64,000 nucleotides of DNA from NCBI RefSeq assembly GCF_042726155.1, contig NZ_JBHXHV010000002.1, positions 496,001 to 560,000 of the forward strand, in the 5' to 3' direction. Within the stretch, counting starts at the first letter, position 1; every line of letters starts with the position of its first letter. Shown in pieces: positions 50,986 through 60,200 of the stretch. A program made the translations under genes and the position numbers. The DNA comes from Leucobacter sp042726155 (GTDB taxonomy: Bacteria > Actinomycetota > Actinomycetes > Actinomycetales > Microbacteriaceae). The notes beneath the pieces are model-generated. The model did not search any database. It was given only the letters and a program-made list of their open reading frames with translations, and had not been told where the DNA came from.

Positions 50986-51837
50986 CTAGGCGACTGCGCC
51001 GCGTTGCACGAGCTCGCGGGCCAGCTTCAAATAGGCCTCCGAGGCCGCATTCGACGGTGCGTAGTCGAGGATCGGCTTTGCCGCGATCTGCGCGTCGGGC
51101 AGCTTCACCGTGCGACCGATGACCGTATCGAACACCTTGTCGTCGAACGTATCGACGACGCGTTCGAGCACCTCGCGCGCGTGCAGCGTGCGCGCGTCGT
51201 ACATGGTCGCGAGAATGCCGTCGAGTTCGAGCGCCGGGTTGAGCCGGTCGCGCACCTTGTCGACGGTTTCGACGAGCAGGGCCACACCGCGCAGCGCGAA
51301 GTACTCGCAGGCGAGCGGAATCAGCACACCGTGGCTGGCCGTGAGCGCGTTCACCGTGAGCAGGCCGAGCGACGGCTGGCAGTCGATCAAGATCACGTCG
51401 TAGTCGTCGACGACCTTGCGCAGCACACTGCCCAAGATCTGCTCGCGGGCGACCTCGGTGACGAGGTGCACCTCGGCCGCTGACAGGTCAATGTTTGCGG
51501 GGATAACGTCGAGCCCGGGGGTGCCGGTGGTCTGAATCGCGTCGCGCGGATCTTTCACCTTGCCGAGCATCAGGTCGTAGATCGTGGGCACGTCGTGCGC
51601 CGGTACACCGAGCCCGGCTGAGAGCGCGCCCTGCGGGTCGAAGTCGACTGCGAGCACGCGACGGCCGTAGCGCGCGAGCGCTGCGGCCAGGTTGATCGTG
51701 CTGGTGGTCTTGCCGACGCCGCCCTTCTGGTTGCACATCGCGATGATGCGCGCGGGCCCGTGGCGGTCGAGCTTCTTGGGAGGCGGAATGATGCGATCGG
51801 GTCGCCCGGTCGGCCCCAGTTCGACCTGTTTCGCCAT
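50986..51837 (-). CDS. parA: ParA/Soj-family ATPase
   Basis: 283 aa. Deviant Walker A QKGGVGKTTSTINLAAAL, DFDPQGALSAGLG, DYDVILIDCQPSLGLLTVNAL. In actinobacteria this xerD-adjacent ParA precedes scpAB; it is not the origin-proximal ParA. Start at 51837 was preferred over 51858, as GGAGGAG lies 8 nt upstream. Head of the operon that ends with der. No parB gene is nearby. Confidence 0.9.
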   Translation of the reverse strand: MAKQVELGPTGRPDRIIPPPKKLDRHGPARIIAMCNQKGGVGKTTSTINLAAALARYGRRVLAVDFDPQGALSAGLGVPAHDVPTIYDLMLGKVKDPRDAIQTTGTPGLDVIPANIDLSAAEVHLVTEVAREQILGSVLRKVVDDYDVILIDCQPSLGLLTVNALTASHGVLIPLACEYFALRGVALLVETVDKVRDRLNPALELDGILATMYDARTLHAREVLERVVDTFDDKVFDTVIGRTVKLPDAQIAAKPILDYAPSNAASEAYLKLARELVQRGAVA

Positions 51838-51870
51838 ACCCGGTCTCCTCCCGCTCATTGACGTTCCATC

Positions 51871-52800
51871 CTATCGTGCCGCGACTTCCCCAGAACTGCG
51901 CTGCGCGATCTCGATGATCCGCGCCACGATGGTGCGCACAGCCTCTCGCGTCATCGCCTCCGGCCGCGCCAAGACATCGATGTGACGCATCACGGTCACG
52001 TCGCGGATCGGGCGCAGCACCACCTCGTCCCGAAACGCCCGCGCTAGGCCGGTGTGCAGCGGCAGCAGCCCGACGGCGCCCGTGCGAGCGATAACCGCGG
52101 CGACGACGTTGAACTCGTTCACGCGGTGGGTGATCTCGATCCGGCGCCCCTCGCTCGCGGCGAGCGCCTGCACGATCAGGGGTTCGAGCGCGAATCCCTC
52201 GTGCGCGGCGACCCACGTCTCGCCGGTGAGTTCGGCGAGACCGACGGTGTCGCGTTCAGCGAGGGGGTGGTCGCGGCGCAGGGCGATCGCGATGGGTTCC
52301 TCGAGCACGGGGATGGCGACGACCCTGTTTGCTGGCCAGGGCTCGGATGCTGGCGGGCGGTGCGCGATCACGATGTCGTGGTCGGCCGCGAGCCCGACGA
52401 ACTCTGAGATGGAGACGTCTTCGTCGCGGCACCGCACGCTCGGCCCGTCTGGGTCGGCGATGCTCGTCGCGATCAGCTCGGGGAACCAGGCGAGCGCGGC
52501 GCTGTGAAACGCCGTGACCGAGACCCGCTCCCCCGGCTCGGCGCGGAACCCGGTGACGGCCTGCTCGGCGCGCGACATCGCTTCGATGACGTCGTCGCTC
52601 GCGGCGGCGAGACGTTCACCCGCCGGGGTGAGCCCGAGCATGCGCCCTCGGGGCTCGGTGAGTGGCACCTCGAAGCCACGCTGCAGCGCGGCGAGCTGCT
52701 GCGAGACCGCCGACGCCGAGAGGTGCAGCGCCGCGGCAACCGCGGTGACGGAACCCCGATCCCGCAGCTCTCGGAGTGTGCGCAGATGACGAATCTCCAT
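51871..52800 (-). CDS. LysR-family regulator
   Basis: 309 aa. N-terminal HTH MEIRHLRTLRELRDRGSVTAVAAALHLSASAVSQQLAAL, then a substrate-binding domain. Divergent from an EamA exporter with a palindrome in the gap, the classical LysR arrangement in which it activates the divergent gene in response to a ligand, probably an amino acid or analogue. Confidence 0.9.
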   Translation of the reverse strand: MEIRHLRTLRELRDRGSVTAVAAALHLSASAVSQQLAALQRGFEVPLTEPRGRMLGLTPAGERLAAASDDVIEAMSRAEQAVTGFRAEPGERVSVTAFHSAALAWFPELIATSIADPDGPSVRCRDEDVSISEFVGLAADHDIVIAHRPPASEPWPANRVVAIPVLEEPIAIALRRDHPLAERDTVGLAELTGETWVAAHEGFALEPLIVQALAASEGRRIEITHRVNEFNVVAAVIARTGAVGLLPLHTGLARAFRDEVVLRPIRDVTVMRHIDVLARPEAMTREAVRTIVARIIEIAQRSSGEVAAR

Positions 52801-52833
52801 GAAGCAGATCTTACTGACCCTTGAAGACAGTGC

Positions 52834-52859
52834 CCGTAGTTCTTCACGGTGAACTGCGG
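52834..52859. promoter_or_regulatory. Candidate LysR site in the LysR-EamA gap
   Basis: CCGTAGTTC-N8-GAACTGCGG: arms pair at 8 of 9 positions and the site contains T-N11-A-like spacing. It lies 34-59 nt before the LysR start codon. If the exporter starts at GTG 52872 the site is upstream of it, as expected. Confidence 0.55.
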
Positions 52860-52871
52860 CATCGTCGGTGT

Positions 52872-53837
52872 GTGCCCGTTCCTGCCAGCCGCCGCCACCT
52901 GCTCCCCGATCTCGCCCTGCTCGGCATCGCCGCGGTGTGGGGCGGCAGTTATCTCGCGACGCAGCAGCTCGCGACAACGCTCGGCGTCACCGCCGTGCTG
53001 TGCGCGCGCTTTCTGCCCGCGGCACTCGTGCTCGGCGCCATCGTGCTCGGCCGCCGAGGCCCGAACCTGCGGCGCTCGCTGCGGGCCGGTTCGGTGCTCG
53101 GTGGCTTGCGCGCCGCGACGATCGTGCTTGAGACCGTCGGTGTGACGATGACGAGCGCCACGAACGCGGGGCTCATCATCGGCCTGTCGATACTGCTCAC
53201 GCCGGTGCTCGAATCGTGGGCGACCGGGCGCCGCCTCACTCCGGGCCTGATTGGCAGCGTACTGCTGGCCCTCGGCGGCATCGCGCTGCTGGTCGGCGGA
53301 GACGGATTCGCGAGCGTGAACCCGGGCGACGCGTTGATCTTGGTCGCAGCGATCACCCGGGCAACGCTCGGGGTCGCCGAGGCGAAGGCTGCGCGCGCCC
53401 CGGGCGCCGACCTGCTCGGGCTGACGACAGTCGAGATCGCGCTCGGGGCCGCGCTGTTTACCGCGGTGGGCGGTGCGCCGCTGCTCGCTCGGCTGCCCGA
53501 GTTCACGGCCGCAATGTGGGTTCTGGTGGCGTTTCTCGCGCTCGGCTGCACCGTGTTCGCGTTCGTGGGCCAGCTCTGGGCAACGAGCCGCACCTCGGCT
53601 TCGCGGGCGGGCCTGATGCTCGGCTCGGAGCCGGGATGGGTGCTGATCATCGGCGTCGTCATCGGCGGCGAGCGCATCGGCCCGCTGGGCTGGATCGGTG
53701 CCGCCGTTCTGCTCGTCGCGATGGTGTGGGGCCGCCGCGCCGAGCTGCACTGGCGGTTGCCCGACCCAGCCGAGAGTACGCAAAAGGACCCTTCAGCAGC
53801 TCGGAAACGACCATTCGGGTACTCTCGGCGGGCTTGA
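52872..53837 (+). CDS. EamA/DMT-superfamily exporter
   Basis: 321 aa with ten helices in two repeats: DLALLGIAAVWGGSYLATQQL at the start of the first, DALILVAAITRATLGVAEAKA at the start of the second. GTG 52872 is preferred to ATG 52821 because the latter would place the start inside the probable LysR site. Target of the divergent LysR regulator; probably exports amino acids or small metabolites. A hydrophilic tail (STQKDPSAARKRP) ends it. Confidence 0.85.
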   Translation: MPVPASRRHLLPDLALLGIAAVWGGSYLATQQLATTLGVTAVLCARFLPAALVLGAIVLGRRGPNLRRSLRAGSVLGGLRAATIVLETVGVTMTSATNAGLIIGLSILLTPVLESWATGRRLTPGLIGSVLLALGGIALLVGGDGFASVNPGDALILVAAITRATLGVAEAKAARAPGADLLGLTTVEIALGAALFTAVGGAPLLARLPEFTAAMWVLVAFLALGCTVFAFVGQLWATSRTSASRAGLMLGSEPGWVLIIGVVIGGERIGPLGWIGAAVLLVAMVWGRRAELHWRLPDPAESTQKDPSAARKRPFGYSRRA

Positions 53838-53841
53838 AAGA

Positions 53842-53897
53842 GGGGGGCGGGTGTGTGTGGGTGGGGTGTGGGCGGGATTGGGTTGGGCTTGGGCGGG
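53842..53897 (+). other. G-run tract, potential G-quadruplex, before zapE
   Basis: Ten runs of three or more G on the plus strand within 56 nt, loops 1-8 nt, ending about 20 nt before the zapE start. Such DNA or RNA can fold into G-quadruplexes. It fills most of the 80-nt gap, so it may influence zapE transcription or translation; no other signal is visible. Confidence 0.55.
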
Positions 53898-53917
53898 CAG
53901 GCAGTAGCCTGGGTCGC

Positions 53918-55192
53918 GTGACGCAGAACCTCGACACTCGCTCGACGCCCGATCGAGCGCTCGTGGACTCAGTGATCGGGGCAGCGTCAGCGCGAGGGTT
54001 CACGCTCGATACCGCCCAGCGCGCGCTGCTCGATGACGTGGCAGCGATCATGAATGCAGTCGCGAAACCGCAGTCGCCAAGCACACCGAACTCGCCGGCC
54101 GCGCCGCACCTCATCGGGTGCTTTGTGCACGGCCCGGCAGGGCGAGGCAAGACCTGGCTCATGTCCGAGGTGTTCGACGCGATCGACGTGCCGGAGTCTG
54201 CGAAGCGACGGGTACACTTCCACACCTTCTTCCAGGAGCTGCAGCGCAGGTTCGGTGCGCGCATGAGTGCCCGCGATGCTATCGAGCAGACCGTGGCCGA
54301 ACTGCTCGCCGGCGCTCGGGTGTTCTTCTTCGACGAACTGCACGTGCACGACCCGGGCGGGGCCAGCCTGCTGAATCGCTTGATCGCCGAGCTCGTCGAG
54401 CGCCGCATCCCGACACTGCTGACCTCGAACTATGAGCCCGAGGGGCTGCTCGAAAACCCCGTCTTTCACCACGTCGTGGAACCCAGCGTCCGGCTGATCA
54501 GGCAGCATTTCGGGGTGCGCAGCCTCGACGGCGGCACCGATTACCGCACGACGGCGAGCGTCACACGCGCGGGCTTCGCCTCGGGGCGCTGGATCACCTA
54601 CGGCCCGACCGGCTCGGCGGCGAGCGCCGCCCGCGCCGCAGGGTTGACGCCCCCGGACCCCGCCGAATCGGCCACCGTGCTCGACGGGCACCGCGCGCTG
54701 CGAGCGCTCGCGATTCGCCGCGGAACCGGCACGACCGGCGGGCCGGCCGACAGCGCAATCTACAGCCCCGCCGAAAGCACAACCACAAGCACAGCCGAGG
54801 TCTGGTTCGACTTCGCAGACCTGCTCGAGGCTTCGTCGATCGCCGACGACTTTCTCGAACTCGCCGCCGACTACGATCGCTGGGTCCTCACCGATGTGCC
54901 CCCTCTCTCGGCCGCGAGCCGCGAGGCTCGGCAGCGCTTCGTGTCACTGCTCGACGTGCTCGTGCACGCCAACCTGCCGCTCACGGTGCTCGCCCGCACC
55001 GACCGGGCGGGCCTCGTCGATATCGCGGATCCGCCTCCGGATCTCTTCCGCACCGTCAGCCGCCTCGCGCTCCTCCAGGACGGCGCCGTGGACTTCCCCG
55101 ACGGTACGGAGCTCCCCGACAGCACGGAGCTCCCCGATAGCACGGTGCTCACCGACAGCACAGATCGCCCCACCGCGGGTACAGCGGCCTGA
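53918..55192 (+). CDS. zapE: ZapE/AFG1-like ATPase (cell division)
   Basis: 424 aa. Walker A GPAGRGKTWLMSEVFD, HFHTFFQELQRRF, Walker B VFFFDELHVHD, sensor TSNYEPEGL, and NPVFHHVVEPSVRLIRQHF are the ZapE/AFG1 pattern. ZapE acts on FtsZ rings under stress in E. coli. GTG start at 53918. An insert (about 260-285) and C-terminal DSTELPDST-type repeats (PDGTELPDSTELPDSTVL) are unusual and look disordered. Stop overlaps the next start by 1 nt. Confidence 0.9.
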   Translation: MTQNLDTRSTPDRALVDSVIGAASARGFTLDTAQRALLDDVAAIMNAVAKPQSPSTPNSPAAPHLIGCFVHGPAGRGKTWLMSEVFDAIDVPESAKRRVHFHTFFQELQRRFGARMSARDAIEQTVAELLAGARVFFFDELHVHDPGGASLLNRLIAELVERRIPTLLTSNYEPEGLLENPVFHHVVEPSVRLIRQHFGVRSLDGGTDYRTTASVTRAGFASGRWITYGPTGSAASAARAAGLTPPDPAESATVLDGHRALRALAIRRGTGTTGGPADSAIYSPAESTTTSTAEVWFDFADLLEASSIADDFLELAADYDRWVLTDVPPLSAASREARQRFVSLLDVLVHANLPLTVLARTDRAGLVDIADPPPDLFRTVSRLALLQDGAVDFPDGTELPDSTELPDSTVLTDSTDRPTAGTAA

Positions 55193-55950
55193 TGCCCGGC
55201 CACGGCGGCGAGCAGCCCGGACCGCTCGGCACGCGACTGGCGTGGCGGGCGACGACCCCTGACGAGGATCGGCGAGCAGCCGCCCACGCCCTCCTTCTCG
55301 ACCTGCTCGCGACAGCAGGCTCGCACGAGTCTCACGACTCGCACGAATCTCGCGAATCGCTGCGCATCGTGCGGCAGTGCCCGGCCTGCGGCAGCGACGC
55401 CCACGGCGTGCCACTGGCGCGCGCCACGGGCACGGTGCGCGTCGCAGGCGCGACGGGCGCGGCGCGCACGACCCACGCGGCGCGCCTGCCCCTCGTGAGC
55501 ATCAGTTACGCGGAGGGGCTCGTGGCGGTCGGGGTCGCGCCGCCGTCCGCCACCGCGTTCGGCATCGATCTTGAGCTCGACTCCCCCGAGACCCGCATGC
55601 GAGTGGCCGAGGCGCTCGGGGACGAGACGGCCGACGTGGCCACCTGGACCCGCATCGAGGCCGCGGCAAAAGCACGCGGCACGGGGCTGCGCGGCACGAA
55701 CCTGAGCGGCACAGACCTCAGCGGCACAGACCCGAGCGGCACAGACCCGAGCGAAACAGACCCGCACGGCGCGACACACCCCAACGCCGAGCTAGCATTC
55801 GCCGAACTGCGCCTCGACCTCACCCCGGGCGGCCACGCCGCGATCCTGACGGTCGCTCTCGCCACCGCGCTCGCCAGCCAGCGCACCCAGCCTGCCACAC
55901 CCGCTCAGCTCGCGGCGGCAACCGGCAGCTCGGGCAGCGCCGTCGCGTAG
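55192..55950 (+). CDS. 4'-phosphopantetheinyl-transferase-like protein
   Basis: 252 aa. Key PPTase motifs are present: FGIDLELDS (GIDxE, about residue 124) and WTRIEAAAKARG (WxxxEAxxK, about 150). These bind Mg and CoA in Sfp-type enzymes that convert apo carrier domains to holo form. A His/Ser-rich N-terminal stretch (SHESHDSHESRES) and a pentapeptide-like run LSGTDLSGTDPSGTDPSE (about 165-182) interrupt it. TGATG coupling to zapE. Convergent with the M1 peptidase gene, overlapping by 46 nt. A likely activator of the Pls-like synthetase (inference). Confidence 0.82.
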   Translation: MPGHGGEQPGPLGTRLAWRATTPDEDRRAAAHALLLDLLATAGSHESHDSHESRESLRIVRQCPACGSDAHGVPLARATGTVRVAGATGAARTTHAARLPLVSISYAEGLVAVGVAPPSATAFGIDLELDSPETRMRVAEALGDETADVATWTRIEAAAKARGTGLRGTNLSGTDLSGTDPSGTDPSETDPHGATHPNAELAFAELRLDLTPGGHAAILTVALATALASQRTQPATPAQLAAATGSSGSAVA

Positions 55951-57221
55951 AGCCACGCCTCAACCAGCGCGTCGAGACGCACCGGGCTCAGCGACTGCGC
56001 GAGGGCAACGAAATCGGCCGTCGCGACGAGCCGGTGCCGGTGCGTGCCCGCCCAGGCCAGCAGCAGCGCGCGGAATGCCGGCTCGCCCATGACGCGGCGC
56101 AGCGCTTCAAGCGTGAGCGCGCCGCGCTTGTACACGCGGTCGTCGAACATGTCGTCGGGGCCGGGGTCGGCGAGCAGTAGATCCTGCGGCAGGGCGGCCA
56201 GTCGCGCGTGGTGCTGAGCGGCGAGCGCGGCGATGGTCGGCCCGCCCGATGCCTCAGACCAGATCCACTCGGAGTAGCACGCGAAGCCCTCGTTCAGCCA
56301 GATGTCGTGCCAGCGGGCGATGCCGAGGCTGTTGCCGAACCACTGGTGCGCGAGCTCGTGCGCGATCAGCCGCTGCTCAGCGGGGGCCTCGTGATTGCGC
56401 CCGAACGTCGCCATGCCCTGCGCTTCGAGGGGAATCTCGAGTTCCTCCTCGGTCACGACAATGGTGAGGTCCTCCTGCGGGTACGGCCCGAACCACTCTT
56501 CGAACGTCTCGATCATGCGCGGCACGGGCGCGAACGCGCGCTGCGCGGCTCTGGCGCGGACGGGCGGCGCGATGAGCCGCGCGCGCTCGCCGAGGCGATA
56601 CTCGGCGTACTCGCCGATGTGGGCGGCGAGCAGGTAGGTCGCGGTCGGCACGGAACTCGCGAACCGCCGCGTGGTCTTGCCGGATCGGCCCGTCACCGTT
56701 CCGGGCACACCGGTCACGGCGACGAAGAAGCCGCGGTCGGTGGTGAACGCGATGTCGTAGGTGGCGCGGTCGTCGACGCGGTCGTTGCACGGAAACCAGG
56801 TCGGCGCACCCGTGGGCTGCGACGCGACGAGAGCGCCGTGTTCAAGTTCTTCCCAGCCGAGCTGCCCCCAGCGCGACCGTCTGGGCGCCGGTCGCCCCGA
56901 GTAGTCGATGTCGAGCTGCAGTTCGCTCCCCGCGACGACGGTCTCGTCGAGCCGAATCGTCAGGGCGTGCGCCGTCTGCTTCGCCTGGCGCTGCAGGGCA
57001 CCGTCGACGCGCACCTTGCCCGCTGTGAGGCCGATCAGGTCGACGCGCAGCTGATCGGTGTCGGTGAGCACGCGCACGCTGAGGCGCGCGTGCCCGTCGA
57101 GCCGGTTCGTGCGCGGCGTGTACTGCAGGTCGAGGTCGTAGTGGGCGACGGCGTACCGCGGGTCGCCGCTGGTCGGCGTGTAGGGGTCGCTCACCATCGC
57201 CTTTCGCGCCCGCACGGTCAC
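55905..57221 (-). CDS. M1-family zinc aminopeptidase, next to Pls-like synthetase
   Basis: 438 aa. Zinc site HELAHQWFGNSLGIARWHDIWLNEGFACYSEW (HExxH-x18-E; read in parts) is intact. The exopeptidase GAMEN motif is replaced by EAQGMATFG. The C-terminal ERAP-like domain of large M1 enzymes is absent; the protein is of the short actinobacterial type. It overlaps the Pls-like gene's 3' end by 4 nt, so it is translated from the same mRNA. In Streptomyces, an epsilon-poly-lysine-degrading metallo-aminopeptidase is associated with pls (from memory), so a role in trimming or detoxifying the polymer is plausible. Confidence 0.88.
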   Translation of the reverse strand: MTVRARKAMVSDPYTPTSGDPRYAVAHYDLDLQYTPRTNRLDGHARLSVRVLTDTDQLRVDLIGLTAGKVRVDGALQRQAKQTAHALTIRLDETVVAGSELQLDIDYSGRPAPRRSRWGQLGWEELEHGALVASQPTGAPTWFPCNDRVDDRATYDIAFTTDRGFFVAVTGVPGTVTGRSGKTTRRFASSVPTATYLLAAHIGEYAEYRLGERARLIAPPVRARAAQRAFAPVPRMIETFEEWFGPYPQEDLTIVVTEEELEIPLEAQGMATFGRNHEAPAEQRLIAHELAHQWFGNSLGIARWHDIWLNEGFACYSEWIWSEASGGPTIAALAAQHHARLAALPQDLLLADPGPDDMFDDRVYKRGALTLEALRRVMGEPAFRALLLAWAGTHRHRLVATADFVALAQSLSPVRLDALVEAWLYATALPELPVAAAS

Positions 57222-60200
57222 TTCGTCGACTGGTAGGCGCGCAACTTGAGCGCGCGCCAGGGGCCGATGGGGTTGCCGCTCCAGCGCGATCCGACGGGCA
57301 CGCTCTCGCCGCGCATCACGAGGGAGGCGGGGCCGACCGTCGCGTGCGCGCCGATCACGGCCGCGGGCAAAATAACGCTGTGGGGGCCGAGTGTGGCCCC
57401 GGCAGCGAGTTCGACGGTATCCATGCTCATGATTCGATCATGAAACAGGTGGGTCTGCACGACGCAGCCCCGGTTCACCGTGGATCCGTCGCCCAGCGTG
57501 ACCAAATCTGGCTCGGGAAGCCAGTACGACTCGCACCACACACCCGAGCCGATCGTCGCGCCGAGCGACCGCAGCCACACCGCGAGCGCGGGGGTGCCGG
57601 CCGCCGCCCGCGCAAACCAGGGCGCGGCGAGCATCTCGGTGAACGTGTCACTGACCTCGGTGCGCCACACAAAGCTCGACCAGAGCGGCGCCTCGCCAGC
57701 GCGAATCGGCCCCACGATCGCCCACTTCGCGGCCGTCGTCACGCCAGCCGCGACCGCGCCCGCCGCGAGCATCACGACGCCCGAGAGCAGCGCCGTGGTG
57801 ACCGGACCGACCGTCGTCCACAGCCAGGCGAACGCGCCGAGTACACCGAGGCCGAGCGCCGTCGTAGTGAACACGGCGACGATGCGCCCGAGTTCCCAGA
57901 GCGCGCGAGCGATGCGCAGGCCCGCGCCCGGGTGGTACGTGCGGCTGTCGTCGCCGCCCTGAGCGAGCCGTCGCAGGCGCACCGGCGGTGAGCCGAGCCA
58001 CGATGAGCCGGCCTTCGCCTTGTTCGGCGCGACCGACAGCACCGCGACGAGCGAGTCCTTGGGCACTCGGTGCCCTGGCCCGGCCATGCCAGAGTTCCCC
58101 AGGAAGGCGCGCTTACCAATGCGCACCCGTCCGATGCGCAGCCAGCCGCGGTGCAGTTGGTATGACGCGACCATCGTGTCGTCGGCGAGAAACGCGCCGT
58201 CGTCGATGCGCGTCATCGCCGGCAACAGCAGCACGGTCGAGGCCTCGACGTTGCGCCCCACGCGGGCGCCGAGCATGCGCAGCCAGACGGGCGTAAACAG
58301 GCTCGAGTAGATCGGAAACAGAAAGGCGCGCGCCGCATCGAGCAGGCGCTCGGTCGTCCAGCTCTGCCATCCGACACGGCTGTGCACCGGGAAGGTGCCC
58401 TCCGTCAGCCCGATCGCCAGCAGTCGCACGAGCACCAACACCGAGCCAGCGTAGACGACGCCGGTCAGCAGCGTCGCGGGTACGAGCCAGGCGAGCGCCG
58501 CGAGCAGCGCCCCGCCGAGCGTGTCTGCCCCGCGCACCCCAGCCGCGATCACGAGCCCGCCGACGGCGAACGAGACGAACGGCAGCAGCGCGAGCACGAC
58601 CGACGACAGCCCGAACGCGATTCGCCACGCGGGCTGATGCGGCGGCCGACCGGCCGGCCACTCGTCTGCGCGGCTCGCCCCGACGCGCACCGCGGGCGAA
58701 CCCGCCCAGGTCTGTTCGGCTTTCACTCGGCCGAAGACGGCGGATCCGGGAGCGATCTCGGCACCGTCATCGATGCGCGTGCCGGGTGCGAGCGTACTGC
58801 GCGCTCCCACGGTGACGTCGCTGCCGATCCTGACCGCCCCAACCCGCAGCAGGTCGCCGTCGATCCAGTATCCGGTCAGATCAACCTCGGGTTCGATCGC
58901 GGATCGCGCGCCGACCGCCAGTTTCCCGGTGATCGGCGGCAGCGTGTGCAGGCTCACGTCGGCACCGATCTTCGCGCCGAGCGCTCGGGCGTAGAGGGTG
59001 ATCCACGGTGCGCCCGCCAGGCCGACGGCGTCGATCTGCTGCGCGAATTGCTCGGCCAGCCACAGCTTCATGTGCGTGGCGCCGCCGCGCGGGTAGTCGC
59101 CGGGGCGCAGGCCAGCGAGCAGCAAGCGGGCGACAGCCGCCGCAATCGCCATCTTGCCGAACGGCGTCGCGAGCACGAGGAGCGCGATCAGCAGCGCCCA
59201 GATCGGTACGCTCGGCAACACCTCGAACCCCGTGGTGAGGTTCAGCACCGTGCCAGCGGTCAGCAGGTACACGAGCCAGCGCAAACCGCTCGCGATGAAC
59301 AGCGGCACACCCGCGAGCGTCTGCGCCCACTGGGTGCGCCGCGGCGTCGGCGCTGGCTCGTGAAAGTCACCGTCGTCGTGCGCCTCCGCGACCGCCGAGA
59401 TCGCCTTCGCCATCGCGCCGAGTCGGGGCACGTCGTAGATGTCGGCGACCGTGAACTCGGACACGCGGGCCCTGATGCGGGAGACGAGTTGCGCCGCGGG
59501 CAGCGATCCGCCGCCCAGGTCGAAGAAGTCGGCCTGCGATCCGGGCACCGGCACCCCGAGCACCGACTGCCACTGCGCGGCCAGCCACTGCTCGCTCTCG
59601 CTCAGCCCCTCGGCCAGCGGAGCGTCGACGCCGGGCAGCGGCCACGGTAGTGCCGCGCGGTCGACCTTGCCCGAGGTGCGAATTGGCAGCTCGTCCACGA
59701 TCGCGAGCAGCGGCATCACACCCGCGGCGAGCCGACCAGAGAGGTGCTCGCGCGCGAGGGCGCGATCGAGGGGCTCCTCACCCTCCACGACGAGGTACCC
59801 GACGAGCACCGGCACCCCCGCCTCGCTCGCGCGCACGGCGGCCGCGGCGGCGGTGACGCCCGGCAACTCCTGCAGCGCGTTTTCGACCTCGCCCAACTCA
59901 ATGCGGCGCCCACCGACCTTGACCTGATCGTCGGCGCGGCCGAGAAATATCAGCCCGGTCGTCTCGTAGCGCACGAGATCGCCCGAGCGGTACGCGCGCC
60001 CCCACCCGAGTTCGGGCATCGGCGCGTACTTTTCCGCGTCTTTCGCGGGGTCGAGATAGCGGGCGAGGCCGACCCCGCCAATGATGAGTTCGCCCGACTC
60101 CCCCGGTGCTACGCGACGCCCGGCCGGGTCGACGACGGCGAGATCCCAGCCGTCGAGCGGCAAGCCAATGCTGATCGACGAGACCCCGTCGAGTTGGCAG

